A DNA stretch of 64,000 nucleotides. It comes from Sphaerobacter sp. (GTDB lineage Bacteria; Chloroflexota; Chloroflexia; Thermomicrobiales; Thermomicrobiaceae). The stretch is from positions 121,124 to 185,123 of the forward strand of contig JASBVL010000001.1 in the NCBI GenBank assembly GCA_029961075.1, given 5' to 3'. The notes under the pieces were generated by a model that saw only the letters and a program-made list of their open reading frames with translations, did not search any database and was not told the origin of the DNA. The stretch's first letter is position 1. Each line of letters opens with the position of its first letter. The position numbers and the translations under genes are program-made. Below are positions 47,515-57,584 of the stretch, piece by piece.

Positions 47515-48393
47515 ATGCGCATCGGCGTGATCCTGCCGCAGACCGAGATCGGCCCAGACCCCGCGGTCATCCGGGAGTACGTCCAGACGGCGGAGGGGCT
47601 CGGCTACACCCACATCGCGTGCTACGAGCACGTCGTCGGCGCGGACACCAGCACCCGCCCCGATTGGCGCGGGCCGTACACCGTCGACAGCCAGTTCCAT
47701 GAGCCCATGGTCCTCTTCGGCTGGATCGCCGGCTTCTCCTCGCTAGAGCTCGTCACCAGCGTGCTGGTGCTCCCGCAGCGCCAGACGGTGCTGGTCGCCA
47801 AGCAGGCGGCCGAGGTTGACGTCCTCTCCGGTGGCCGCTTCCGGCTGGGCGTGGGCGTCGGCTGGAACGACGTGGAGTACGTCGCGCTCAACGAAAACTT
47901 CCACAACCGGGGCCGGCGCATCGAGGAGCAGATCGAGGTGCTGCGCCGGCTGTGGACCGAGCGCGTCGTCACCTTCGAGGGCAAGTGGCACCACCTCCCC
48001 GGCGTCGGCATCAACCCCCTGCCGGTCCAGCGCCCGATTCCGATCTGGATGGGGGGTCGGTCGGAGCACGCCTACCGCCGCATCGCGCGGCTGGCGGACG
48101 GCTGGATGCCGCAGTTCCCACCCACCGACGAGGGGCTGGCGATCGTCGAGCGGGTACGCCAGTACGCGCGGGAGGCGGGTCGCGACCCGGCCACGCTGGG
48201 CCTGGAGGCACGGCTGACGATCGGCAACACCACTCCGGACGAGTGGCACTGGCAGGTGGAGCGGTGGCGTCAGGCCGGCGCGACGCACCTCCTGATCAAC
48301 ACGCTGGGCATGGGTCTCGCCCGCCCGCAGGACCACATCGCCGCCATCGAGCGCATCGCCCGGGAGCTCGGCGTAACCCGCCGCACCGCCTAG
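47515..48393 (+). CDS. LLM-class flavin-dependent oxidoreductase
   Basis: The 292-residue protein has the TIM-barrel pattern of F420-dependent luciferase-like monooxygenases: MRIGVILPQTEIG, LVTSVLVLPQRQTVLVAKQAAEVDVLSGGRFRLGVGVGWNDVEY, and PIPIWMGGRSEHAYRRIARLADGWMP. It probably uses reduced F420 or FMN to act on a small organic substrate. It may act with the amidohydrolase gene 200 bases downstream. Confidence 0.85.
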   Translation: MRIGVILPQTEIGPDPAVIREYVQTAEGLGYTHIACYEHVVGADTSTRPDWRGPYTVDSQFHEPMVLFGWIAGFSSLELVTSVLVLPQRQTVLVAKQAAEVDVLSGGRFRLGVGVGWNDVEYVALNENFHNRGRRIEEQIEVLRRLWTERVVTFEGKWHHLPGVGINPLPVQRPIPIWMGGRSEHAYRRIARLADGWMPQFPPTDEGLAIVERVRQYAREAGRDPATLGLEARLTIGNTTPDEWHWQVERWRQAGATHLLINTLGMGLARPQDHIAAIERIARELGVTRRTA

Positions 48394-48428
48394 CCCCGCC
48401 GGGTCCGCCCATCGTCATCCCGTCCGCC

Positions 48429-48454
48429 GGCCGCCCGGATGTCACCGGGCGGCC
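48429..48454. terminator. hairpin downstream of the LLM gene
   Basis: A 10-bp perfect stem (GGCCGCCCGG with CCGGGCGGCC) with a 6-base loop lies 36 bases after the stop. There is no T-tract, so a terminator role is probable but not certain. Confidence 0.5.
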
Positions 48455-48599
48455 CCACGGCGCACAGGCTTCCGCCGCCATACCCCGTCGGCTATGCTGT
48501 GCGCTGCATGGACAAGGCGACCACCTGGCGGAGCCAGCAGGGTGACGGACCGGGGCGCCGCCGCCCCCGGTCCGCGACTGAGCGCGAGGGGATGGGGAC

Positions 48600-50036
48600 G
48601 TGGCAGAGCGGATTCGTATCGACGCAGGGATGATCGTCGCCTACCAGGGCGGCGAGCACCGCCTGCTGACCAATGGCTGCATCGTCATCGAGGGGAACGA
48701 GATCGTCTACGTCGGGCGGCGGTTCGACGGACAGGTGGACCAGGTGGTCGACGCGACGGGCCACCTGGTGACGCCCGGGTTCATCAATACCCACACGCAC
48801 CTGTCCGAGTCGCCGCTGGACAAATCCTTCATCGAGGATCGCGGGCGGCGGCAGTTCGCCATGTCGGGGCTGGTCGAGATGCTCCCGGTCCGCGGGGCGG
48901 CCATCGACCCCGAGGGGCGCGAGGCCGCGGTCGACTACTCGATGGTCGAGCTGATCCGGACCGGCACCACGACGGTCATGGAGATCGGCGGGATCGGCGA
49001 CTACGTCGCCGCCGCGGCGGAGCGGGCCGGCCTCCGCGCCTACATCGCCAACAGCTACCGCTCCGGGCGCTGGTTGACCCGGGACGGCAAGCGCGTGGAG
49101 TACGAGTGGAACGAGGAGGCTGGCCTCGAAGGCTTCCGGCGTGCCGTGGACTTCATCGAGCGGGTCGACGGCCGGGCGAACGGGCGCATCAAAGGCTTCC
49201 TCTCCCCGGCCCAGGTCGACACCTGCACCGAGGAACTGCTGCGCCTGAGCCGCGAGGCGTCGGACCGCATGGGCGTGCCGCTGGCGCTGCACGTGAGCCA
49301 ATCGGTGTTTGAGTTCGACGAGATGGTGCAGCGCCATGGACTCACGCCGATCGAGTGGCTGGAGCAGATCGGCTTCCTGAGCGAGCGCTGCATCCTGGGC
49401 CATGCGATCCTGATCGCGGGGAACAGTTGGGTCCAGTTCGCGGGAGACGACCTCACGATCCTGGCCCGGCACGGCGCCTCGGTGGCGCACTGCGTGTGGG
49501 TCTTCGCCCGGCGCGGCATCGCCATGGAGTCGTTCCCCCGCTACCTCGAGGCCGGGGTCAACATGTGTCTGGGCACGGACACGGCGCCGCAGTCGATGAT
49601 CGAGGCGCTGCGTTGGACGGCGGTCATCGGCAAGATCATGGCGCGGGACACCCAGAAAGCCACCGCCGCCGATGTGTTCAACGCGGCCACCCTGAACGCC
49701 GCCAAGATGCTCCAGCGGGACGACCTGGGTCGGATCGCCCCCGGGGCCAAAGCCGACCTGCTCTTCTGGAGCCTCGACACGTTGTTCATGGTCCCGGTGC
49801 GGGACCCGATCAAGAACCTGGTCTACAGCGCGACGCCCGAGGACCTGCGCCACGTCATGATCGACGGCCAATGGGTGCAGCGTGACGGGAAGGTCCTCAC
49901 GTGTGACGAGCGGAGAGCCTGCCAGGCGTTGCAGTTCGCGGGCGAGCGCATGTGGGCCGAGATGGGCCCGGGCGACTGGGCGGGTCGCTCGGCCGACGAA
50001 CTCTCGCCCCAGACGTTCCGGCCCTTCGAGGGCTAG
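48600..50036 (+). CDS. amidohydrolase/deaminase family protein
   Basis: The 478-residue protein belongs to the AtzA/TrzN/cytosine-deaminase-like amidohydrolases. Metal ligands are visible: HTHLSE near residue 64, LALHVSQSV, the His in ILGHAILIAG, and the Asp in LGTDTAP. The C-terminal GRIAPGAKADLLFWSL strand pattern closes the composite barrel. It starts with GTG. The substrate, an amino- or chloro-substituted ring or related base, cannot be named. It converges with the CoxL-like gene. Confidence 0.85.
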   Translation: MAERIRIDAGMIVAYQGGEHRLLTNGCIVIEGNEIVYVGRRFDGQVDQVVDATGHLVTPGFINTHTHLSESPLDKSFIEDRGRRQFAMSGLVEMLPVRGAAIDPEGREAAVDYSMVELIRTGTTTVMEIGGIGDYVAAAAERAGLRAYIANSYRSGRWLTRDGKRVEYEWNEEAGLEGFRRAVDFIERVDGRANGRIKGFLSPAQVDTCTEELLRLSREASDRMGVPLALHVSQSVFEFDEMVQRHGLTPIEWLEQIGFLSERCILGHAILIAGNSWVQFAGDDLTILARHGASVAHCVWVFARRGIAMESFPRYLEAGVNMCLGTDTAPQSMIEALRWTAVIGKIMARDTQKATAADVFNAATLNAAKMLQRDDLGRIAPGAKADLLFWSLDTLFMVPVRDPIKNLVYSATPEDLRHVMIDGQWVQRDGKVLTCDERRACQALQFAGERMWAEMGPGDWAGRSADELSPQTFRPFEG

Positions 50037-50157
50037 GCGGCATGCCCCGCCCCGACGGAGGCTTGTCCCCGCCGGTGGCGGATGGCAGCCGCTCCGCGCG
50101 ATGGCGAGCGGAGCGGCAGGCGCCTAAGTCCGCTCGCCTCCGCCCGGCGGGAGACGA

Positions 50158-50193
50158 CGCGGCGGCCGGCCCGGTAGTGGGCCGGCCGCCGCG
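50158..50193. terminator. strong hairpin between convergent genes
   Basis: A 15-bp perfect stem (CGCGGCGGCCGGCCC with its complement) and a 6-base loop lie between the amidohydrolase and the first CoxL-like gene, both pointing toward it. It may end transcription from both sides. There is no T-tract. Confidence 0.6.
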
Positions 50194-50223
50194 GTGTGCT
50201 CGACGATCGCGCGGGCCGCGCGG

Positions 50224-52548
50224 CTACGGGGCGGCCTGGGCCGCCTGCATGGCGGCGAGCACCTTCTGCGGCGTCAGGGGCAGGTCGAGGTGGGTGATGC
50301 CGAGCGGCGCGAGCGCGTCGATGACGGCGTTGGCCACCGCCGGGGTCGAGCCGATCGTGGCCGCCTCGCCGATCCCCTTGGCGCCCATCGGGTTGATCGG
50401 GGTCGTCGTCTCGGTGTGGTCCGTCTCGAACCTGGGTAGGCTGCTCGCCTTCGGGACGGCGTAGTCCATCAGCGTGCCGGTCAGGAGCTGGCCAGTGTCG
50501 TCGTAGCGCACCTCCTCGAGCAGGGCCTGGGCGATGCCCTGGGCCAGCCCACCGTGGACCTGCCCCTCGACCAGCATGGGGTTGACGATGTAGCCGCAGT
50601 CGTCGACCGACACGTAGCGCCGCAGCTTGACCTCGCCGGTCTGCGGCAGGACCTCGACGAGGGCCACGTGGGTGCCGAAGGGGAAGGTCTCGTCCGCCGG
50701 GCGGAAGAAGTCGGTGGTCTCCAGCCCGGGCTCGATCTCGGGCGGCAGGGTGGCGCTGTAGGCCGCGCCCGCGAGCTCGGAGAGGGTGACGGTCTTGGCC
50801 GGCGCACCCGCGACCCGCCAGTGGCCGTCGGCCAGTTCGATGTCGTCGACCGACGCCTCCAGCAGGTGGGCCGCGATGCGCTTCAGCTTCTCCCGGAGCT
50901 TCTCGATCCCGAGCATGACCGCCCCGCCGCCGACGGCCAGCCCCCGGCTGCCCATGGTCCCGTTGCCCTGCGGGGCCGTGGCGGTGTCGCCGAACTGCAC
51001 CGTGATGCGGTCCCAGTCGGCACCCAGGTGGTCGGCGACCAACTGGGCAAAGGCCGTCTCCTGCCCCTGCCCCTGGGGACAGATGCCGCTGTAGACCGTC
51101 ACCGCGCCGCTGGGCTCGACCCGCACCGTCGCGCTCTCCCAGGGGCCGAAGCCGCAGATCTCGACGTACGAGGAGAGGCCGATGCCGAGGTAGCGCCCCT
51201 GCTGGCGCGCCGCCGCCTGCTCCTGGCGGAGCTGCGCGTACCCCGCGATCTCCAGCGCCTTGTCGAGCGCCTTGGCGTACTCGCCGGTGTCGTAGCGCTC
51301 GCCGACCGCGGTGGTGTAGGGGAACTTGTCGGGCGGGATGAAGTTGACCCGCCGCACCTCGGTGGGGTCCAAGCCGGCCTCGCGGGCCAACAGGTCCATC
51401 GCCCGCTCGATGTAGTAGGCCGCCTCGGGCCGGCCGGCGCCGCGGTAGGCGCCGACGTCCATCGTGTTGGTGCAGACGCCGGCGATGTGGATGTCCACCG
51501 CCGGGATGTCGTAGCAGCCCACCACCACCATCGCGGTGAGCACGCCAAGCGAGGTGTCCTTGGGGTAGGCGCCCTGGTCCTGGATCATGTTGAGGCGATA
51601 GGCCAGGATCTTGCCGCGCTTGTCGGCCGCGAGCTCGACGTCGGCGATCTGCGCCCGGCCCTGGTGGGTGGCCATCAGGTTCTCGCGGCGCGTCTCGATC
51701 CATTTGACCGGGCGCTGGAGATGGTAGGCGATGCCGGAGAGGATGAAGTCCTCCGGGTAGGCGCCGATCTTGACGCCGAAGCCGCCACCGACCTGGGGCG
51801 CGATGACCCGCACCTGGTTCTGGCCCAGGCCAAGGTTCTTGGCGATGTCGTTGCGGTTCCAGTGCGGCGCCTGGGTCGAGCTCCAGACCGTGACGCCGGC
51901 GGTAGCCGGGTCGGGTGTCGCCACCACGCCGCGCGGCTCCAACGGGATGCCGGCGAGGCGCTGGCTGATGAGCCGCTGGCGGACGACCACCTCGGCGCTC
52001 TGGAAGGCGGCGTCGACGTCGCCCCGGGTCCGGTCGTAGCGCATGGCGACGTTGTTGGCCAGCTCGTCCCAGAGCTGCGGCGCGCCGTCCTGCATGGCCT
52101 GCTCGGGGTCGACCACCGCCGGCAGCGGCTCGTAGTCCACCTGCACGGCCGCGGCGGCGTCGTGCGCCTGGTAGTCGGTCTCGGCGACGACGGCGGCGAC
52201 CGCCTCGCCCACGTGGCGCACCCGGTCGATCGCCATCGGGTGCATCGGCGGGGAGTGGGCTCCCTCCTGCACCGTCCCCTCGGCCTCCCCCTCGCCCCCG
52301 ACCTCGTCGGTGGGCTTGAGGATCCCCTGGAGCTCGGTACCGGTGAAGATGGCGACCACCCCCGGCATCGCGCGCGCCTGCTCGACGTCGATGCCGCGGA
52401 TGCGCGCGTGCGGGTGGGGGCTGCGCACGAAGGCGAGGTGCAGCATCCCCGGGAGACGCACGTCGTCGACATAGGTCGCGGTACCGGAGATGAGGCGCGG
52501 GTCTTCCTTGCGGCGCACGCGCGCGCCGACGTACCTGCTGAGCACCAT
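50224..52548 (-). CDS. molybdenum hydroxylase large subunit, CoxL form II-like (copy 1)
   Basis: The 774-residue protein is a xanthine-dehydrogenase/CO-dehydrogenase family large subunit. The active-site motif is AYRGAGRPEA (form II-type), not the AYRCSFR of true form I CO dehydrogenase. PQVGGGFGVKIGAYPED, TNTMDVGAYRGAGR and GAKGIGEAATIGSTPAVANAV are family landmarks. Medium (FAD) and small (2Fe-2S) subunit genes are not adjacent. It is a close paralogue of the gene at 55130-57430, separated by a defence-like insert. Confidence 0.85.
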   Translation of the reverse strand: MVLSRYVGARVRRKEDPRLISGTATYVDDVRLPGMLHLAFVRSPHPHARIRGIDVEQARAMPGVVAIFTGTELQGILKPTDEVGGEGEAEGTVQEGAHSPPMHPMAIDRVRHVGEAVAAVVAETDYQAHDAAAAVQVDYEPLPAVVDPEQAMQDGAPQLWDELANNVAMRYDRTRGDVDAAFQSAEVVVRQRLISQRLAGIPLEPRGVVATPDPATAGVTVWSSTQAPHWNRNDIAKNLGLGQNQVRVIAPQVGGGFGVKIGAYPEDFILSGIAYHLQRPVKWIETRRENLMATHQGRAQIADVELAADKRGKILAYRLNMIQDQGAYPKDTSLGVLTAMVVVGCYDIPAVDIHIAGVCTNTMDVGAYRGAGRPEAAYYIERAMDLLAREAGLDPTEVRRVNFIPPDKFPYTTAVGERYDTGEYAKALDKALEIAGYAQLRQEQAAARQQGRYLGIGLSSYVEICGFGPWESATVRVEPSGAVTVYSGICPQGQGQETAFAQLVADHLGADWDRITVQFGDTATAPQGNGTMGSRGLAVGGGAVMLGIEKLREKLKRIAAHLLEASVDDIELADGHWRVAGAPAKTVTLSELAGAAYSATLPPEIEPGLETTDFFRPADETFPFGTHVALVEVLPQTGEVKLRRYVSVDDCGYIVNPMLVEGQVHGGLAQGIAQALLEEVRYDDTGQLLTGTLMDYAVPKASSLPRFETDHTETTTPINPMGAKGIGEAATIGSTPAVANAVIDALAPLGITHLDLPLTPQKVLAAMQAAQAAP

Positions 52549-52723
52549 GCGCGGCCCCCTTGTCGATCAGGTCGAGCGTCGAATGGATCGGCTGGGAATA
52601 TGTCGAACGGATGGGTGAGCAGGAGGCATGCCAGCGCCGCCGCGGGCTGGAGACGGAAATCGAGGGAGCTCGCCTTACCAAGTACGCGTCTGTTCGTGGT
52701 GGCGCAGAGCAGGCATGGCGGCT

Positions 52724-54668
52724 CTACGCTTGCTTGCGACGCATTATGGCATCGACGATCTCTTCCAGGATTTGTACGGGTTTTCCGTGCTCTGCAGCCA
52801 GATCCAACAGTCGTCGGACTACTGCTGGGTTCTTGATAGCATGCTTTCTCTTCGGTATGGCAAATTCCTGTTCACATTCCTTCATAAGGGTGTCATAACA
52901 ATCTCCGTCTAGGGCATCTTTGATCTCATCGTGAAGAGTCTTGTGGAAGCATGCGAACGTAGCTCTCACCGTGGTTTGTGGCCAGTCCACCACAGGCTCA
53001 CCTAGCAATCGTAGCAAGCGGCGATTATGCACAGGCTCAGCTCCGTTCGTCCCTGCATCGCCATCCCAAATCACGTACGTGGCGATTCCAAATCCCCGGA
53101 AGATGACGAGAGGCTTGTCTAAGTTCGTCTTTCCGTCACATGGGATAATTGCAATTCCATCTGCCTCGAGGTGGTAACCCTTTCGCGCAGCAGCCGCAAG
53201 GAGTGCGGCTCGATCTTCTTCTCCCTCGACCAACACAGCGACGTCCGCGAAAAACCCCTCAGCCATCTCGGTCGTCATGACGGCCTGTAGCCGTGCCTGG
53301 AGGGTGTGCCAAGTGTAGCCCGGCGGCTTGGGATCGTCCTCCGCGCGATGCAGTTCTTCTGCCGCTGAATCACCACTGAAATGAACGACTTGCGTCACCT
53401 TGGGCTTACCCTCAGCTGCACATACCTTTCGCAGTACGCGAACTTGATGGAATGAATCGATACTAACAAAGAAGGGAGAATGGGTCGCATAGAGGATCTG
53501 GGTCTTCCGAACCGCTCCGGGGATACTCCCCTCGGCCAAGTCTCGCAGAACCTTCGCCAGATGGCGTTGGCGGTTTGGATGTTGGTAGAGCTCTGGCTCC
53601 TCAATAGCCAAGACAAGAGAGGGAAGAGGCGGGGCGTTCTCTGCCTCACTGCTTGTGGCAGACGACTGAATCTCCGCGAGCGCAAGATTCTGAAGAATGC
53701 TCAGGACAAATGCCCTTTGCAACCCATGCCCCGCATTAGCTACCGGCGACGCATAGTCGTGCTCGATGAGCTTGACGTCCGCCTGAGGCATCGGAAGGCT
53801 AAAGTTCGCGCTCGGCTGCCAGACGACGCTCAAGCCAGAGCCTGGAACAAACGTTTGCAAACTCGACCGCAAGCGCTGCTCAAGAGCGTTAAGCTCGGGC
53901 ATCCCCTCCGGATTCATGATCTCGCGGTACCGGTTTTCTACCTCTTGCTTGAACTCTACCAGCTCCGCGCGCCGTGCTAACGCGCTCCGCACCACGAGGT
54001 CCATCAACGCCGTGATCGGGCTTCCCCGCCCCTCAGTTCCGTCCTGCTGGGCATCTCTCACGGCAGGAATCAGGAGGAAACGGGTGAACCGCCCGAGATA
54101 GCCTTGGGCCACCTCCGTGAATCCGAAAAAGCTCCCGTCGTCCAGTGTCCGGACGCAACGATCCGGGTGCTCCTCTTCCCAGTGGCGCAGTGCTTCCAAG
54201 GCCTTCTCGCGAGACGTTACGGCGGGCAACTCCGAGTAAGCCGAAGACTGGCGCAAATCGTCATACCGCTTGCGAAGTTCCCGCGCTCCCTCTGCAGAGC
54301 GCACCTCATGGAAATCTGGGTTCTGTCGAAGTGACCCATGATATTTTGGCCTGCAGCTTTCCGTCAACTAGGTTCAGAACACGAGTGACGGTCAGCTCAT
54401 CGTTGAATAGGTACCGTCTAAAGAGATTCTTCGCTGCGTCGTCCAGCTCTGTGAAGGTGACGCTTATCGAGATCGGTTGGCTTGTATCTCTATCATAAAA
54501 GTCATCACTCATGATGCGCGGGCTGGGCTCATAAAACAATTCAAGAGCACGCAGGAACGTGGACTTCCCGCACCCGTTCGCCCCAACAAGCACCGTTAGG
54601 GGCTCACATGGCAGGGTCGCATCCAGGATTCCTCGGAAGCACTCCACTCGAAGCGACTTGATAATCAT
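52724..54668 (-). pseudogene. OLD-family ATPase-TOPRIM nuclease, frameshifted
   Basis: Two overlapping frames together encode about 647 residues of an OLD-family overcoming-lysogenization nuclease. Frame 1 holds Walker A GANGCGKST at residues 29-37. Frame 2 contains GHGLQRAFVLSILQNLA, the Walker B strand LVLAIEEPELYQHP, LYATHSPFF, and a TOPRIM domain (VLVEGEEDRAALLAAAARKGYHLEAD, VIWDGDAG). The frames join at the A-run (TTTT on the plus strand, 54344-54347), where removing one base restores KLQAKYHGSLRQNPDFHEV. It is either a true frameshift mutation, a sequencing error, or programmed slippage. The gene is much less GC-rich than its neighbours. Confidence 0.75.
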
Positions 54669-54884
54669 TTAGCGAGCCACCTTCCGGTAACGGTATCTAT
54701 TGCGAATGTGAGCATGGAAGTACCTGCCCTTTGAGTCAGCTTCAACCAAACTGTGGTAGACGTGCTCTGGCACGTCGAAATACTGGTAGAGGCTTCCGTC
54801 GCGGAACTCGATTTCCAAGACTTGCGTCTCGACATCGTATCCTGCAGATGCAAGACTACTGGAATCTACAGGCACTCGCTGCAT
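54669..54884 (-). CDS. KTSC-domain protein
   Basis: The 71-residue protein has the KTSC-domain pattern: VDSSSLASAGYD, LEIEFRDGSLYQYFDVPEHVYHSL and SKGRYFHAHIRNRYRYRKV. KTSC domains occur in small proteins of phage and mobile regions and are often fused to or next to nucleic-acid enzymes; their function is poorly known. I chose the ATG at 54884, with AGAGGAG 8 bases upstream. The stop abuts the OLD start (TAAATG), so the two are translated together. Confidence 0.75.
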   Translation of the reverse strand: MQRVPVDSSSLASAGYDVETQVLEIEFRDGSLYQYFDVPEHVYHSLVEADSKGRYFHAHIRNRYRYRKVAR

Positions 54885-55069
54885 GCCACCATCTCCTCTG
54901 GTCATGTCCAGAAATCATCACAGCACGAGTCTCTTAAATAACAAATCTGGCAGACTTGCGCAACACAAACATCAGGGCGGTCTTGTGAGGGGGAAGCTGT
55001 CAATTGTTGCTGACCAACTAGCGGTGGTAGCCACAGGAAGGTTCCGCTCCAGTGAGACGGTGATCATGT

Positions 55070-55102
55070 AAAACGGGGAGGGCGACTGCCTGCCCTCCCC
55101 GT
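55070..55102 (-). terminator. intrinsic terminator of the second CoxL-like gene
   Basis: On the minus strand, an 11-bp stem (ACGGGGAGGGC with GCCCTCCCCGT), an 8-base loop and then TTTTAC form a classic terminator, 27 bases after the stop at 55130. Confidence 0.85.
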
Positions 55103-55129
55103 CGCGTCGCCGGCCCCCCGGTGCCGGCG

Positions 55130-57430
55130 CTACTTGCCGCTCTGGCGAATCGCCGCCCAGACCTTCTCGGAATGGAACGGGATGTCCAGGTGGGTGATGC
55201 CGAACGGCTCGAGCGCGTCGATGACGGCGTTGGCCACCGCCGGGGTCGAGCCGATCGTGGCCGCCTCGCCAATGCCCTTGGCGCCCAGGGGGTTGATCGG
55301 GGTCGGGGTCACCGTGGCGTCGGTCTGGAAGAAGGGGAAGAGGTGCGCCTTCGGGATGGCGTAGTCCATCAGCGTGCCGGTCAGGAGCTGCCCGTTCTCG
55401 TCGTAGCGCACTTCCTCCAGCAGGGCCTGGCCGATGCCCTGGGCCAGCCCGCCGTGGACCTGCCCCTCGACCAGCATCGGGCTGATGCGCACCCCGCAGT
55501 CGTCGACCGAGAAGTAGCGCAGCAGCTTGACCTCGCCCGTCTCGGGCAGGACCTCGACCACCGCCACGTGGGCCCCGAAGGGGAAGGTCTCGTCCGCCGG
55601 GCGGAAGAAGTTGGTCGCCTCCAGGCCCGGCTCCAGGTCCTCCGGGAGGTCCTCACCGTAGGCGGCCTCGGCGATCTCGCGGATGGTCACGCCGCGGTCC
55701 GGCGCCCCCTTGACGCGATACTTGCCGTCGGCCAGCTCGATGTCGTCGAGCGAGGCCTCCAGCAGGTGCGCGGCGATCCGGCGCGCCTTCTCGCGGAGCT
55801 GCTCGACGGAGAGCATCAGCGCCCCGCCGCCGACGGCCAGGCCGCGGCTCCCCATGGTGCCGTGGCCCTCGGGGGTGTTGCTGGTGTCGCCGTGGTGGAC
55901 CACCACCTCCTCAAACGGGACCCCGAGGTTGTCGGCCACGATCTGGGCGAAGGTCGTCTCCTGCCCCTGGCCGTGGGGCGAGATCCCGGTGTAGACCGAG
56001 GCCGAGCCGGACGGCTCGATGCGGATGTGCGAGCTCTCGTAGGGGCCGAAGCCGCAGATCTCGACGTAGGTCGCGAGGCCGATGCCGAGGTAGCGCCCCT
56101 GCTGGCGCGCCGCCGCCTGCTCCTGGCGGAGCTGCTGGTAGCCAGAGATCTCCAGCGCCTTGTCCAGCGCCTTGGCGTACTCGCCGGTGTCGTAGCGCTC
56201 GCCGGTCGCCGTGGTGACCGGGAACTTGTCGGGCGGGATGAAGTTGACCCGCCGCACCTCGGCCGGGTCCAGCCCCGTGGCGTCGGCCACCAGATCCATG
56301 GCCCGCTCGATGTAGTAGGCGGCCTCGGGCCGACCGGCACCGCGGTAGGCGGCGACCGGCATCGTGTTGGTCAGGATGCCGAGCGCGCGCGTCTCAACCG
56401 CCGGGATGTCGTAGCACCCGACCGCCATGGACGCGGTCGTCGGCGCCAGGTAGGAACCGCGGGTGTCGGCGCCCTGATCCTGCATGACGGTCAGCCGGTA
56501 GGCCAGGACCTTGCCGTTCCGATCGGCCGCGACCTCGATGTCGGCGATCTGCGCCCGGCCGTGGTTGGTCACCTGGAAGTGCTCGCTGCGCGTCTCGATC
56601 CACTTGACGGGGCGCTTGAGCATCCTGGCCAGCGCCGCAACGATCAGGTCCTCGGGGTAGGCGCCGATCTTGACGCCGAAGCCGCCGCCGACCTCCGGCG
56701 CGATGACCCGCACCTGGCTCAGGGCGAGGTTCAGCGCCGCGGCGATGGCCTTCCGGTTCCAGTGCGGCGCCTGGGTCGAGGACCAGACGATCACCCCGCC
56801 CGTGGCCGGGTCGGGGGCCGCCGCCACGGCCCGCGGCTCCATGGGGACGCCGGAGAGCCGCTGGCTGCGGATGCGCTGCTTGACGACGACAGGCGCGCGC
56901 TCGAAGGCACCGGCCACATCCCCCACGGTGTGGGTGGCATCGACCGCGATGTTGCCCGGCTTGTCATCGTAGAGGAGCGGGGCGCCGTCCTGCATGGCCG
57001 CCTCGATGCTGCTCACGACCGGCAGCGGCTCATAGTCGACCACGACGGCGTCCAGCGCATCGCGCGCGGCGTAGGCCGACTCGGCGACGACAACCGCGAT
57101 CGGCTCGCCGAGGTAGCGCGCGCGGTCGGTAGCCAGCGCGCGGAACGACCCCTGCGCCTCACCCTCACTCATGGCCTTGATCTCGCCCGCGATGAAGCGC
57201 TGCAGGTCGTGCCCGGTGTAGACGCCGACCACCCCCGGCATGGCGGCCGCCTGCGACCCGTCGATGCCGTTGATCCTGGCATGCGCGTACATGCTGCGGA
57301 CGACGGCCACGTGCAGCATGCCCGGGAGCCGGACATCGTCGACGTAGGTGGCCGACCCGGTGATGAGTCGCGGATCCTCCTTGCGGCGGACTCGCGCGCC
57401 GACATACTCGCTGACGACCAAGCTTGCCAT
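55130..57430 (-). CDS. molybdenum hydroxylase large subunit, CoxL form II-like (copy 2)
   Basis: The 766-residue paralogue of the gene at 50.2 kb has the same landmarks: APEVGGGFGVKIGAYPEDL, AYRGAGRPEA and GAKGIGEAATIGSTPAVANAVIDAL. Identity with copy 1 is high along the whole length, so it is an old tandem duplication. The ATG has GGAAGGAACGGG upstream. It should oxidise an aldehyde, purine or related substrate with Mo-cytosine dinucleotide; FAD and Fe-S subunits are not seen in this window. It is transcribed toward the OLD/KTSC insert. Confidence 0.85.
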   Translation of the reverse strand: MASLVVSEYVGARVRRKEDPRLITGSATYVDDVRLPGMLHVAVVRSMYAHARINGIDGSQAAAMPGVVGVYTGHDLQRFIAGEIKAMSEGEAQGSFRALATDRARYLGEPIAVVVAESAYAARDALDAVVVDYEPLPVVSSIEAAMQDGAPLLYDDKPGNIAVDATHTVGDVAGAFERAPVVVKQRIRSQRLSGVPMEPRAVAAAPDPATGGVIVWSSTQAPHWNRKAIAAALNLALSQVRVIAPEVGGGFGVKIGAYPEDLIVAALARMLKRPVKWIETRSEHFQVTNHGRAQIADIEVAADRNGKVLAYRLTVMQDQGADTRGSYLAPTTASMAVGCYDIPAVETRALGILTNTMPVAAYRGAGRPEAAYYIERAMDLVADATGLDPAEVRRVNFIPPDKFPVTTATGERYDTGEYAKALDKALEISGYQQLRQEQAAARQQGRYLGIGLATYVEICGFGPYESSHIRIEPSGSASVYTGISPHGQGQETTFAQIVADNLGVPFEEVVVHHGDTSNTPEGHGTMGSRGLAVGGGALMLSVEQLREKARRIAAHLLEASLDDIELADGKYRVKGAPDRGVTIREIAEAAYGEDLPEDLEPGLEATNFFRPADETFPFGAHVAVVEVLPETGEVKLLRYFSVDDCGVRISPMLVEGQVHGGLAQGIGQALLEEVRYDENGQLLTGTLMDYAIPKAHLFPFFQTDATVTPTPINPLGAKGIGEAATIGSTPAVANAVIDALEPFGITHLDIPFHSEKVWAAIRQSGK

Positions 57431-57584
57431 ACCCGTTCCTTCCCTACCCCGCGAGGGCGCCTGGCCGCGCCTCCGCCCACGACTGCCGATCCTGGTGCAG
57501 GGCCATTGTAACGGGCTTTCCGGCGGGCGTCGACAGGTGGCCAGCCCCGGCCCACCCGCGTCCGGTCGCGGGCGCCGGGCCGCG

